Origin: Casp-actino8 sp965659595
Lineage (GTDB): Bacteria > Actinomycetota > Acidimicrobiia > Acidimicrobiales > Ilumatobacteraceae
DNA: 64,000 bases
Direction: 5' to 3'
Assembly: GCA_965659595.1 (NCBI GenBank)
Contig: CBFHWN010000003.1
Coordinates: forward strand, 10,173 to 74,172
The notes below the pieces were generated by a model. That model worked only from the letters and a program-made list of their open reading frames with translations. It was not told the DNA's origin and did not search any database. A program made the translations under genes and the position numbers. Shown in pieces: positions 38,773-47,590 of this stretch (positions are counted from its first letter, which is position 1; each line of letters opens with the position of its first letter).

Positions 38773-39207
38773 CTAGGTCAGGTCACTGAACGGATTGTGG
38801 GCTATCTCCCACAGATGGCCGTCGGGGTCGGCGAAGTAGCCGGAGTATCCGCCCCATTCGGTGGCCTCGGGTGTCTTCACCACTCGGGCGCCCATCGCTA
38901 CCGCTTCGGCGAACACACGGTCGACATCGGTTCGAGTCGGCTCATTGTGGGCCAGGGTGACTCCCCGGAATGAGGTTGTGACGGCATCGGGTTCGACTGG
39001 ATCGACGACTCCAGCGTCGTTCGCCAGATCCGACCTCGGGAACAGCGCCAACCACGGGCCGTCCTGACCGCCGTTGTCGAGTTCGAAGAACACGATTCCT
39101 TGCGCAGGGTCGTAGTTCGGGCATTCGAATCCGAGTGCCATGTAGAAAGCGCGAGATACCTCGAGGTCGGTCACCCCGAGGGTGATCAGTGAGACCTTGG
39201 GCTTCAT
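38773..39207 (-). CDS. VOC-superfamily (glyoxalase-like) protein
   Basis: The 144-residue protein has two beta-alpha-beta-beta-beta modules: SLITLGVTDLEVSRAFYMALGF and a C-terminal WGGYSGYFADPDGHLWEIAHNP. The latter carries the Glu that serves as a metal ligand in this fold. VOC proteins include lyases, dioxygenases and resistance proteins, and the activity is unknown. It stands directly downstream of the arsenic operon but on the opposite strand, so a link to arsenic chemistry (ArsI is a VOC protein) is not supported. It lacks the cysteine pair of ArsI. Confidence 0.85.
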   Translation of the reverse strand: MKPKVSLITLGVTDLEVSRAFYMALGFECPNYDPAQGIVFFELDNGGQDGPWLALFPRSDLANDAGVVDPVEPDAVTTSFRGVTLAHNEPTRTDVDRVFAEAVAMGARVVKTPEATEWGGYSGYFADPDGHLWEIAHNPFSDLT

Positions 39208-39211
39208 GCGG

Positions 39212-40543
39212 TCACGGTACGCGGCGACGGGGTTTCGCTTTGCCGGCGTTGGAACGACCGGGTCGACCGGAGGGTGCGGCGGCGTTGTTTCGACGTGACG
39301 ACTGCTGCGGCTTGCGTGAAGGATTCGCCGAGCGACGCGGGGCCGTCGGCTGAGGCGTCGGACGCTTCACGAAACGCTTCGCAACCGGTGCACCAGCCAG
39401 TTCTTCGATCAGTTCGTGTCCGGGCTCCACGTTGGTGAAGGTGGGACGGATACCAGCCTTACGTACGAGATCGTCAACGTCTTTACGCTGTTCGGGCATC
39501 ACCAGAGTGATCACGGTGCCGTCGGATCCGGCCCGGGCGGTCCGTCCGGAGCGATGCAGGAACGCCTTGTGCTCAGCCGGAGGATCGACGTGAACCACGA
39601 GTTCGACCCCGTCGACATGGATTCCGCGTGCGGCGATGTCGGTGGCCACCATCACGGTGACTTCGCCGGTGCTGAACGCCTCGAGATTCTTGGTGCGCAC
39701 ACTCTGTGAGAGATTGCCGTGCAGGTCGACACTCGGAATTCCCGCCGTCGACAACTGCTGGGCGAGTCGCTTGGCCATGTGCTTGGTGCGCGTGAAGAGA
39801 AGAATTCGATCGGGTCCGCTGGCGAGAGCCTTCACGATGCTCGGTTTGTCGTCGCGCGACACTCGGAACACGTGGTGGTCCATCTTTGGCACGGGTGATT
39901 CGGCCGAATCGACCGAGTGGCTGACCGGATCGTGTAGGTAGCGGTCGATGAGCACATTGACGCCGTTGTCGAGTGTGGCCGAGAAGAGCATCTTTTGACC
40001 CTTCTTCGGAACTCGATCGAGGAGCCGCTTCACGGCGGGCAGAAATCCAAGGTCGGCCATGTGGTCGGCTTCGTCGATCACAGTGATGTCGATTGAGCCA
40101 AGTGAGCAAAGACGTTGCTCGATCAGGTCTTCGAGTCGGCCCGGGCAGGCGATCACGATGTCGACGCCGCGCTGCAGTGCGTTCGCTTGCGGTCCCTGAC
40201 CGACTCCACCGTGGATGACGGTGTGAGACAGACGCAGTGCTCGCGCAATGGGCTCGAAGGTGGCAGCTACTTGATGAGCGAGTTCGCGGGTGGGAACGAG
40301 AACGAGAGCACGCGGAGCTCCGCGACCGGGACGCTGCTTGATCGCCGCCAGACGAACCACGACCGGTAGGGCGAAGGCGAGGGTCTTACCGCTTCCGGTG
40401 CGACCACGGCCGAGAATGTCACGGCCGGCGAGAGAGTCACGAAGGGTGACCTGCTGAATGGGGAATGGTGCTGTGATGCCGTTCTTGTTCAGCACGCTGA
40501 CCGCGGCCTCGGGCACGCCGAGGTCGGAAAAACTGGGGGACAT
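39212..40543 (-). CDS. DEAD-box ATP-dependent RNA helicase (RhlE-like)
   Basis: The 443-residue protein has the full motif set: Q motif near FPIQQVTL, motif I GRTGSGKT, Ia PTRELAHQV, II DEAD (in VIDEADHMADLG), III FSAT, V ATDIAARGIHV and VI HRSGRTARAG. The basic Pro/Arg/Ser tail (about residues 385-443) is likely an RNA-binding extension. RhlE-type helicases remodel rRNA and mRNA in ribosome assembly, degradation and cold adaptation. ATG 40543 has an AAGGAG site upstream. The 203-bp gap to the next gene suggests a longer 5' untranslated region than usual here. Confidence 0.93.
   Translation of the reverse strand: MSPSFSDLGVPEAAVSVLNKNGITAPFPIQQVTLRDSLAGRDILGRGRTGSGKTLAFALPVVVRLAAIKQRPGRGAPRALVLVPTRELAHQVAATFEPIARALRLSHTVIHGGVGQGPQANALQRGVDIVIACPGRLEDLIEQRLCSLGSIDITVIDEADHMADLGFLPAVKRLLDRVPKKGQKMLFSATLDNGVNVLIDRYLHDPVSHSVDSAESPVPKMDHHVFRVSRDDKPSIVKALASGPDRILLFTRTKHMAKRLAQQLSTAGIPSVDLHGNLSQSVRTKNLEAFSTGEVTVMVATDIAARGIHVDGVELVVHVDPPAEHKAFLHRSGRTARAGSDGTVITLVMPEQRKDVDDLVRKAGIRPTFTNVEPGHELIEELAGAPVAKRFVKRPTPQPTAPRRSANPSRKPQQSSRRNNAAAPSGRPGRSNAGKAKPRRRVP
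39214..39219 (-). promoter_or_regulatory. -10 hexamer, leaderless start of the VOC gene
   Basis: On the minus strand TACCGT ends 6 nt before ATG 39207. Confidence 0.5.
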
Positions 40544-40746
40544 GTGGGGGAACTCCTTGTGGTGGCGGCAAAGGGTGCCGACCGAACCCGACTGAGGAAG
40601 CCTCCTTCTCACCATGGGGTGGAAGAGTCACACGCCAACTCGAATCCGGTGCGGGCACCGGACGTCTCCTTCAGTATGCCGAATCGACTCTCGAATTGCT
40701 CGCATGACCAGATGTGTGGTCGATCCACACCTGGAAGACTGGAGCC

Positions 40747-41541
40747 ATGTCCAGTGCACAGACGTACGACGCGATTCGAATCTCCACCGACGGAGCGGTC
40801 ACCACACTCGTCCTTGACAAACCCGAGAAGAGGAACTCGTTGTCACTGCCGACGATGCTCGAGATCATCGATGCCGTACAAAACGTGGCCGACAGCGATG
40901 CCGATGCATTGGTGATCGCCGCCAACGGCCCCGTCTTTTCGGCTGGTCACAATTTTGCGGACATGGCCGGAGCCGATTTCGATGCAACTCGTCATCTCTT
41001 CGACGTGTGTACGCAGATGATGAATCTGGTGCAGGAAATTCCACAGGTGGTCGTGGCCAAGGTGCACGCCCTGGCCACGGCGGCCGGCTGTCAGCTGGTG
41101 GCCTCGTGCGATCTGGCGGTGGCCGCCGAATCGGCCGCTTTCGCCCTACCCGGCGGCAAAGGCGGGCTGTTCTGCCACACCCCGCTCGTCGCGGTGTCGC
41201 GCAACATCGGACGCAAACGGGCTCTCGAGATGGCGTTCACCGGCGATCCGATCGACGCCCGCACTGCGGCCGAGTGGGGCCTTGTCAACCGGGTGGTTTC
41301 TGATGCCGACCTCGATGATGCGGTTCTCGATCTCGTCACTCGATCGATACGCGGCTCGGTCATGTCGAAGGCCCTCGGCAAACAGGCCTTCTACGCTCAG
41401 ATCGGGCTCGAACAAGGTGGCGCCTACGGATATGCCGCTGAGGTGATGGCCCGAGCCGCCGTGTCTCCGGATGCTCAGGAAGGAATCAGCGCCTTCCTCG
41501 ACAAGCGTTCACCTGTGTTCACCGAACGTCCGACGGACTGA
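40747..41541 (+). CDS. Enoyl-CoA hydratase-related protein
   Basis: The 264-residue crotonase-fold protein shows AANGPVFSAGHNFADM and KVHALATAAGCQLVASCDLAVA, the two oxyanion-hole segments, followed by LPGGKGGLFCHTP. The usual catalytic Glu positions are replaced (KGGLF), as in ECHDC3-like members, so classical hydratase activity is doubtful. It is 21 bp upstream of the copper chaperone gene, possibly by chance. Nothing recognisable as a promoter was found before it. Confidence 0.85.
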   Translation: MSSAQTYDAIRISTDGAVTTLVLDKPEKRNSLSLPTMLEIIDAVQNVADSDADALVIAANGPVFSAGHNFADMAGADFDATRHLFDVCTQMMNLVQEIPQVVVAKVHALATAAGCQLVASCDLAVAAESAAFALPGGKGGLFCHTPLVAVSRNIGRKRALEMAFTGDPIDARTAAEWGLVNRVVSDADLDDAVLDLVTRSIRGSVMSKALGKQAFYAQIGLEQGGAYGYAAEVMARAAVSPDAQEGISAFLDKRSPVFTERPTD

Positions 41542-41562
41542 ATCGACTGGTTGAATGACCAC

Positions 41563-41772
41563 ATGAGCTCGATGACGTTCTCGGTTCCTGGCATGACCTG
41601 CGGCCATTGCGAACAGGCTGTCGCGACCGAACTCTCGAAGGTTGCCGGAGTCACGTCGGTTGCCGTCGATCTCGACACCAAGCAAGTGATCGTGGACAGT
41701 GAATCACCGGTCGACTGGAAGGTGATCGTCGATGCCGTCGACGAAGCAGGATTCGACGCCGTCGCCATCTGA
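41563..41772 (+). CDS. copZ: Copper chaperone / heavy-metal-associated domain protein (CopZ-like)
   Basis: The 69-residue protein is a single ferredoxin-like HMA domain with the metal motif GMTCGHC near its start and VDEAGFDA near its end. CopZ carries Cu(I) to the P-type ATPase and regulator. The frame of copA begins 41 bp before its stop codon, so the two are tightly coupled. Confidence 0.9.
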   Translation: MSSMTFSVPGMTCGHCEQAVATELSKVAGVTSVAVDLDTKQVIVDSESPVDWKVIVDAVDEAGFDAVAI

Positions 41773-43990
41773 CATCTCGACCGACGAACCGCTGGTTCTG
41801 GCGGTGACGGGCATGACGTGCGCCGCGTGTGCCGCCCGAATCGAGAAGAAACTCAATCGTCTCGACGGAGTGATGGCCACCGTCAATTACGCGACGTCGA
41901 AAGCCACCATCCACGTCGATCCGACGCAGACCGACGTCGTGTCGATCTCTATTCTGACCAGAACCGTCGACGACATGGGATACGGAGCCGTTCCGGTGTC
42001 GACCGATGAGGGTTCGCATTCAACGACCGAGATTGCCACCGACGCCCATGTTGACGACATCCGGCACCGTCTGGTGGTGGCGGCCATCGGGGCCTTGCCT
42101 GTCATGTTTCTGTCGATGATCCCGACGTTGCAGTTCGACGGATGGCAATGGGTCTCGCTCGCCTTCGCCGCTCCAGTGGTCACGTGGTCGGCGTTGCCCT
42201 TCCATCGGGCGGCCTGGCGCAATGCCCGACATCGAACGACGACGATGGACACGCTCGTGTCGATCGGTGTGATCGCTGCGACCCTGTGGAGTCTGTGGGC
42301 ACTCCTGTTCGGAGGCGCCGGCACCATCGGCATGACAATGGACATGAGCCTCTTTCCGCGTTCATCGATGTCGCACGGTCATGGTGTGGCCGAACATCAC
42401 GACATCTACCTCGAGGTCGCGACCACCCTCACGGCCTTCATCCTGGCCGGGCGCTTCTTCGAATTGCGCTCACGTCAAAAGGCCGGGAGCGCTCTGCGTG
42501 CCCTCGCCAGTATGGGCGCGAAGTCCGCAGTTCTGTGGCGTGACGGTGTCGAGACCGAGATTCCGATCGGAGCCCTTGGCGTGGGCGAAACGTTCGTGGT
42601 GCGGCCGGGGGAGAAGGTGGCAACCGACGGTGTGGTCGTCGATGGTCGGAGTGCGATCGACCGAAGTCTCGTGACTGGTGAGAGTGTCCCGGTCGACGTG
42701 GCGGTGGGTGACGATGTCACGGGCGGAACGGTCAACACCAATGGCCGACTACTCGTACGAGCCAGGCGTATCGGACGCGACACCGTGCTGGCGCAGATGG
42801 CTCGTCTCGTCGAGCGCGCCCAGGAAGGCAAGGCCCCGGTTCAACGTCTGGCCGACCGCATCAGTTCGGTGTTCGTTCCCATCGTGATCGCACTTGCGCT
42901 CGCGACGCTCGTTCTGTGGTTGGCCATCACTGGTGATACCGATCGATCGTTCTCGGCGGCGGTGTCGGTCCTGGTGATCGCCTGTCCGTGCGCCCTTGGT
43001 CTGGCGACTCCCGTTGCCTTGTTGGTGGGCACTGGTCGGGCCGCCCGATCGGGGATCATCATCCGCGGCGCGCACGTACTCGAGGCCACCAGAGCCGTCG
43101 ACACGATGGTGCTCGACAAGACCGGCACTCTCACGACGGGTGAGATGACTCTCGTCGACGTCGATCTCTCACCCGGAGGGGCCTCGGACGAGCTCGTGCT
43201 CTTCGCCAGTCTTGAGGCCAACAGCGAGCATCCAATCGCCCGCGCCGTCGTGAGTGGCCTCCGTGAACGGGGTGTTCATGCCGACGCGAGTCGAGTGGTC
43301 GACTTCGAGAACCGACCAGGGATGGGAGTCGTGGGTGCGGTGGACGGTCGACTGGTGTCGGTCCGTCGGGCGTCGAACACTACGCGAGATGACGGTGATG
43401 GCGCGACGGTCGTGGAGGGTCTCGTCGACGGTCGAGCTCGGGTGAGGTTCTCGGTGAGCGATCGGCCTCGCCCCGAAGCCGCCGACACGGTTCGACGACT
43501 TCGCGCCATCGGGGTCACACCCATGATTGCGTCCGGCGATTCATGGTCGGCTGTGCGACACGTGGCCGGTCAAACCGGAGTTCATGAATCGGATGTTCAC
43601 GCCGAAGTCCTTCCCGACGACAAGTTGCGACTGGTTCATGAACTTCAGGAGGCTGGACGCACGGTGGCCATGGTTGGTGACGGCGTCAACGACGCCGCCG
43701 CACTCGTGGCCGCCGATCTCGGTATCGCCATGGGAACCGGCACTGATGCCGCGATGGAAGCCGGCGATCTCACCATCGTGAGCGGCGACCTGTCCTTGAT
43801 TCCGGAGGCGTTGCACATCAGCCGACGAACATTGCGCACCATCAAGGCCAACCTGTTCTGGGCCTTCGCCTACAACGTTGCCGCCCTGCCACTCGCCGTC
43901 GCTGGACTCATGAATCCCATGCTCGCCGGGTTGGCGATGGCGTTGTCGAGCGTGTTCGTGGTGTCGAACAGCCTGCGTCTTCGTCGCTGA
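41732..43990 (+). CDS. copA: Cu(I)-translocating P1B-type ATPase
   Basis: The 752-residue pump has one N-terminal HMA domain (GMTCAACAAR), the actuator motif TGES, the intramembrane metal site C418-P-C420, the phosphorylated Asp D462 in DKTGTLTTG, the SEHPIARAV HP motif and GDGVNDAAAL. A short Met/His-rich loop (MTMDMSLFPRSSMSHGHG) in the first membrane half may help release copper outside. It extrudes Cu(I) from the cytoplasm. ATG 41732 overlaps copZ by 41 bp. A shorter start is possible but would trim the linker before the HMA domain. Confidence 0.94.
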   Translation: MPSTKQDSTPSPSDISTDEPLVLAVTGMTCAACAARIEKKLNRLDGVMATVNYATSKATIHVDPTQTDVVSISILTRTVDDMGYGAVPVSTDEGSHSTTEIATDAHVDDIRHRLVVAAIGALPVMFLSMIPTLQFDGWQWVSLAFAAPVVTWSALPFHRAAWRNARHRTTTMDTLVSIGVIAATLWSLWALLFGGAGTIGMTMDMSLFPRSSMSHGHGVAEHHDIYLEVATTLTAFILAGRFFELRSRQKAGSALRALASMGAKSAVLWRDGVETEIPIGALGVGETFVVRPGEKVATDGVVVDGRSAIDRSLVTGESVPVDVAVGDDVTGGTVNTNGRLLVRARRIGRDTVLAQMARLVERAQEGKAPVQRLADRISSVFVPIVIALALATLVLWLAITGDTDRSFSAAVSVLVIACPCALGLATPVALLVGTGRAARSGIIIRGAHVLEATRAVDTMVLDKTGTLTTGEMTLVDVDLSPGGASDELVLFASLEANSEHPIARAVVSGLRERGVHADASRVVDFENRPGMGVVGAVDGRLVSVRRASNTTRDDGDGATVVEGLVDGRARVRFSVSDRPRPEAADTVRRLRAIGVTPMIASGDSWSAVRHVAGQTGVHESDVHAEVLPDDKLRLVHELQEAGRTVAMVGDGVNDAAALVAADLGIAMGTGTDAAMEAGDLTIVSGDLSLIPEALHISRRTLRTIKANLFWAFAYNVAALPLAVAGLMNPMLAGLAMALSSVFVVSNSLRLRR

Positions 43991-43991
43991 G

Positions 43992-44858
43992 TCAGGTCGG
44001 AGCTACCCCGAGCAACTCCTGCGACCGACGAATCGCGGCCACTCGACGATCTCGCAAGGCTCGGGCCGAGATACCAGCCAACTTCGCCGATTCGGGACTG
44101 AGCCGATCGGTGAGCATCTCGTCGATGGCGATGCGGTCGATCTCACGTAGTCCGAGTCGTTCGAGGTCGTGCAGAAGATTTGATACCTCTGCTGCCGCAC
44201 CGACTGGATCGGCTTCGGTGGCGACCGAGGAAGCACCGCGCATCGGAACACCCCGAGTGGCACGAAGAGTTTCACCGTTGACGATCGTCCAAGTATCCGA
44301 GGCGACCTCCACCGAGTTCCGCTTCGTGCGCGACTCACGAACGAAGGCCTGGTACTCGATGTCGCGAAGAAGATTGGCAGCGACTCGTGCCGGACGTCGA
44401 TCGATGGGGTAGTTGCGGATCACCATCCATGCCGACGAGGCCAACTGATCGAGAGCGAATGATTGACCGCCTTGAACGATCCGTCCTCGGCGGACCGCGA
44501 CGGCGATGAGTCCGGGAAGAATTCGTTGAACCACGATGCGACATGCGAGTTCGTCATGGAGAGCGATGGCGGTCAATCGCGACAAGTAGCGGTCGCATTC
44601 CTCGTCGGTCATGGATTCCCCGTAGCCGGCTCGGCGAAGAACTTCGTCGAGATGTCGGACCGGTTCGCCCGGGAGATTCCAGCCGTTGGCTCGTCGGACG
44701 TCTCGGCGTGATCGAGCGATCGCGTCCCATTCGAGCCACAGCCGGGTCGCCGTGGGCAGGCGGGTGGATTCGGGGGCGACGCCGAGTGAATAGCCGAGGC
44801 TGGTCAGTCGTCGAGCCGCAAAGGTGGACGGGCTCTGTGGGTTGTCGTGTGTGGTCAT
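43992..44858 (-). CDS. Sigma-70-like / HTH protein of unknown function
   Basis: The 288-residue protein is not firmly recognised. A central segment (LHDELACRIVVQRILPGLIA to DQLASSAWMVIRNYPIDRRP) resembles the core-binding region 2 of divergent sigma factors. The C-terminal SPESAKLAGISARALRDRRVAAIRRSQELL resembles a region 4 helix-turn-helix. The spacing is longer than in ECF factors. It could be a diverged sigma factor or a transcription-associated DNA-binding protein. ATG 44858 is chosen over an upstream GTG at 44885 without strong evidence. It converges on copA. Confidence 0.5.
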   Translation of the reverse strand: MTTHDNPQSPSTFAARRLTSLGYSLGVAPESTRLPTATRLWLEWDAIARSRRDVRRANGWNLPGEPVRHLDEVLRRAGYGESMTDEECDRYLSRLTAIALHDELACRIVVQRILPGLIAVAVRRGRIVQGGQSFALDQLASSAWMVIRNYPIDRRPARVAANLLRDIEYQAFVRESRTKRNSVEVASDTWTIVNGETLRATRGVPMRGASSVATEADPVGAAAEVSNLLHDLERLGLREIDRIAIDEMLTDRLSPESAKLAGISARALRDRRVAAIRRSQELLGVAPT

Positions 44859-44997
44859 GACCCGACATGACTTGGGTGACCTCACCAGGGGTTGGTGCGA
44901 GTGCGGATCGGCTGACCCGGCGCGCCCGGTGAGAGTCCCGGTGAGACCTGTCGCTCCTGGTGACGCTGGAATCTCGAGTCAGACGATCGGGCTGCAC

Positions 44998-45003
44998 CAA
45001 GAT
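44998..45003 (+). promoter_or_regulatory. Possible -10 hexamer of the dienelactone hydrolase gene
   Basis: CAAGAT ends 6 nt before ATG 45010. It is a weak NANNNT match. Confidence 0.25.
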
Positions 45004-45009
45004 TCAGGG

Positions 45010-45681
45010 ATGCGCATCACTCTTCCCTCCGGAACACCGGCCGAGATCGAACGTGTCGATGGATCCTCTCGGGGTCTCGTGGTCTTCCCCGACATCTTCG
45101 GACTACGTCCGTTGTTCGACGATCATGTCGCTCGATTCGCCTCCGAATGGGGAATGACGACGATCGCCATCGAGCCGTTTCCGATCTCGGCCGTCGGCCG
45201 TGATCTCGGTGCCGACATCGATGGACGGTTCGCCGCCGTGCCCACCCTCGACGACGTCGACAAGTTCCGCGATCTGAACGAAGCTGCCGACGCTACGGGC
45301 TGTTCCTCGGTGGCGATGATCGGCTTCTGTATGGGCGGTATGTACTGCTTCAAGGCGGCGGCCATGAAGCGATTCAGTCGCATCGCCAGTTTCTACGGCA
45401 TGATCCGGCTGCCCGAGACCTGGCGGAGCGACGTTCAAAGCGAACCCTTGGCTTCGTTGTCGGCCGATCCGAGCGAAGCGGCAAAGGTTCTTGCCATCAT
45501 CGGCAACCGCGACACGTGGACGCCTGATCCCGACGTCGCCGAGTTGTGTTCGACGGGAGTGAACGTCGTCGAGTACTCGGAAGCCGAACACGGATTCGCC
45601 CACGACTCCTCACGACCGGCGCATCGCGCCGATGACGCCGCCGATGCATTTCGGCGAGCTAAGGAATGGCTGTCAGCGTGA
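45010..45681 (+). CDS. Dienelactone hydrolase family protein
   Basis: The 223-residue alpha/beta hydrolase has the Cys nucleophile elbow GFCMGG, the acid in GNRDTWTPD, and the His in EAEHGFAHD, which is the Cys-Asp-His triad of dienelactone hydrolases. Family members open lactone or ester bonds in aromatic degradation or act on unknown esters. The substrate cannot be assigned. Its last 9 bp overlap the end of the convergent Crp-family gene. Confidence 0.88.
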   Translation: MRITLPSGTPAEIERVDGSSRGLVVFPDIFGLRPLFDDHVARFASEWGMTTIAIEPFPISAVGRDLGADIDGRFAAVPTLDDVDKFRDLNEAADATGCSSVAMIGFCMGGMYCFKAAAMKRFSRIASFYGMIRLPETWRSDVQSEPLASLSADPSEAAKVLAIIGNRDTWTPDPDVAELCSTGVNVVEYSEAEHGFAHDSSRPAHRADDAADAFRRAKEWLSA

Positions 45682-46335
45682 GCGGAGTTCGAGGCGGTCG
45701 CGCAAGATGATCTTGTAGCGACGCTCGTGCTGCTCGATCCAGCCGAGGCGAATGAAGCTGCTGATCGCCTTGTTCACGCGTTCGCGTGAGGCACCGACCA
45801 TGCCGGCCAATTCTTCTTGGGTGACCGGCAGGACGAATTCGTCGGCATCGCCCGCCAGTTCGAGAAGACGCTTGGCGGTGCGTCCGGTCACGTCGAGGAA
45901 CACCGAGTCGGCAAGTGCGCCATCCATGATCCGGAGCCGATCGGCGAGCATCCGCACGACACCGCGAAGAACCCGCGGGTTCTGCTGCAGCATCTCTTCC
46001 ACCGGGTCGTAAGGGATCTCCAGAACCTCACACGGTTCGATCGCCCGGGCCATAGCCGAACGGGGACCACCGTCGAGGAGACCCATCTCGCCGAACAGGT
46101 CACCGGTCTCCATGAGCGCCACCATGCTCTCGCGCTTGTCGAGTTCGTTGGCGATGGCGATGGCCACTCGGCCGGTGATGACGATGAACATCGACTCGGC
46201 GTCTTCGCCGGCTTCGAAGAGATGATCTCCGCGCGACAGCACGCGCTTGCGGCCGATCGACGAGATTCGAGTGAGTTCTTCGACCGGAGCATCGGCGAAG
46301 AAGTCGGAGCGGGCGAGGATGTCTTCGTACGGCAT
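45673..46335 (-). CDS. Crp/Fnr-family transcriptional regulator
   Basis: The 220-residue protein has an N-terminal cNMP-binding fold (ESMFIVITGRVAIAI, GDLFGEMGLLDGGPRSAMARA, with the GE and R of the phosphate-binding cassette) and a C-terminal winged helix with VTQEELAGMVGASRERVNKAI as recognition region. No Fe-S cysteine cluster is present, so it is closer to Crp/GlxR than to Fnr. In actinobacteria such regulators control many carbon-metabolism genes. ATG 46335 fits a TACCGT hexamer 8 nt upstream. The divergent ispD start is only 29 bp away. Confidence 0.9.
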   Translation of the reverse strand: MPYEDILARSDFFADAPVEELTRISSIGRKRVLSRGDHLFEAGEDAESMFIVITGRVAIAIANELDKRESMVALMETGDLFGEMGLLDGGPRSAMARAIEPCEVLEIPYDPVEEMLQQNPRVLRGVVRMLADRLRIMDGALADSVFLDVTGRTAKRLLELAGDADEFVLPVTQEELAGMVGASRERVNKAISSFIRLGWIEQHERRYKIILRDRLELRSR

Positions 46336-46343
46336 CACCAGGA

Positions 46344-46356
46344 ACGGTACTACCCT
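46344..46356. promoter_or_regulatory. Bidirectional -10 pair between the crp-like gene and ispD
   Basis: ACGGTA-C-TACCCT gives TACCGT on the minus strand, ending 8 nt before ATG 46335, and TACCCT on the plus strand, ending 8 nt before ATG 46365. The geometry matches the 13792 element, with a 1-nt spacer. Confidence 0.6.
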
Positions 46357-46364
46357 CACGGGGA

Positions 46365-47102
46365 ATGGCGAACTTGGCGTCCGAAAAATCTCGTCGACCG
46401 GGTGTGAGCGTGTGGACCATCATCGTTGCAGGTGGCTCAGGGCGTCGATTTGGTTCGTTGAAGCAGTACGCCGAACTCGGTGATCGGCGTGTGGTCGATC
46501 TCGCCCTCGAGAGTGCCCGTGAGGTGAGCGACGGGGTCGTTCTGGTCGTGCCCTTCGAAGATGTCAAGAGTGAAGGAGGTGTCGCCGGGGGTCCGACCCG
46601 CACCGCGAGTGTCCGGAATGGCTTGGCGGCCGTCCCCGATGATGCCGACGTGATCCTGGTGCACGATGCGGCGCGGCCGTTCGCTACGTCTCGACTTTTC
46701 ACGTCCGTGATCGACGCCGTGTGCGCCGGCGCCGACGGTGCAGTACCCGGGCTTCCAGTCACCGACACCGTGAAGTCGATCGAAGTGGTCGAGTCGAATT
46801 CTCTCGGGTTGGAAGATTCGTTCAGCGTCACCAACATGGCGATTCCACGGGTAGTGAACACACCCGACCGGGCGACGCTCGTTGCGGTACAGACCCCACA
46901 GGCATTTCGTGCGTCGACTCTCCGAGAGGCGTATCGATCCGACCTCGACGCAACAGATGATTCCGTCCTGGTCGAATCGATGGGCGGTACCGTCGTCGTC
47001 GTGCCAGGCGAGGTCGACAACCGCAAAATCACTCATCCCGACGATCTCGAGTGGGCTCGCGATCATTTGTCTCGTCGATCATCGAGTCGGGACGAATCGT
47101 GA
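46365..47102 (+). CDS. ispD: 2-C-methyl-D-erythritol 4-phosphate cytidylyltransferase
   Basis: The 245-residue enzyme of the non-mevalonate isoprenoid pathway joins CTP to methylerythritol phosphate. It shows the nucleotide-binding IIVAGGSGRRFGSLKQY, VILVHDAARPF, the PVTDTVK segment and TPQAFRASTL. The order ispD-ispF-rlmB is common in actinobacteria, although carD, often just upstream, is absent here. It overlaps ispF by 4 bp (GTGA). Confidence 0.95.
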   Translation: MANLASEKSRRPGVSVWTIIVAGGSGRRFGSLKQYAELGDRRVVDLALESAREVSDGVVLVVPFEDVKSEGGVAGGPTRTASVRNGLAAVPDDADVILVHDAARPFATSRLFTSVIDAVCAGADGAVPGLPVTDTVKSIEVVESNSLGLEDSFSVTNMAIPRVVNTPDRATLVAVQTPQAFRASTLREAYRSDLDATDDSVLVESMGGTVVVVPGEVDNRKITHPDDLEWARDHLSRRSSSRDES

Positions 47103-47590
47103 GCGACGTCGAATTCAGGGTCGGTCAGGGATTCGACGTTCATCGATTCAGTGACGATCCGACGCGGATTCTCGTTCTGGGCGGTGTCGTGTTCGAGGGA
47201 GAGCGCGGACTCGACGGTCACAGCGACGCCGATGCGATCGCTCATGCGTGCGCTGATGCTCTGCTCGGTGCGGCCGGACTCGGTGACATCGGCCAGCATT
47301 TCCCCGACACTGACCCGAAGTGGAAGGGCGCGAATTCGCTGAATTTGTTGGCCGAAGTCGTACGCCTGGTGCGCGCCGGTCGCTGGACGATCGGCAACAT
47401 CGACTGCAGCGTGGTCTGCGAAGTACCGAAGTTGGCTCCACGACGTGACGACATGCAGAGTGCATTGTCGTCGGTGGTCGGAGCTGCCGTAACCGTGAAG
47501 GGTCGACGAGCCGAAGGTCTTGGCTCGCTCGGCCGACGAGAAGGAATCGCCTGCTGGGCGGTGGCCGTGTTGTCGCGGCAGGTGATGTGA
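47099..47590 (+). CDS. ispF: 2-C-methyl-D-erythritol 2,4-cyclodiphosphate synthase
   Basis: The 163-residue protein carries the metal site GFDVHRF, the LDGHSDADAIAHACADAL block, DIGQHFPDTDPKWKGANS, and the C-terminal LGSLGRREGIACWAVAVL. It cyclises the CDP-methylerythritol phosphate product with loss of CMP. GTG 47099 overlaps the ispD stop codon. The rlmB start overlaps its own stop codon. Confidence 0.96.
   Translation: MSDVEFRVGQGFDVHRFSDDPTRILVLGGVVFEGERGLDGHSDADAIAHACADALLGAAGLGDIGQHFPDTDPKWKGANSLNLLAEVVRLVRAGRWTIGNIDCSVVCEVPKLAPRRDDMQSALSSVVGAAVTVKGRRAEGLGSLGRREGIACWAVAVLSRQVM

Noticed and set aside
38773..39207. VOC protein as an ArsI C-As lyase belonging to the arsenic operon
   Set aside because: It is on the opposite strand, separated by a tRNA, has its own leaderless promoter, and lacks the vicinal cysteines expected for ArsI.
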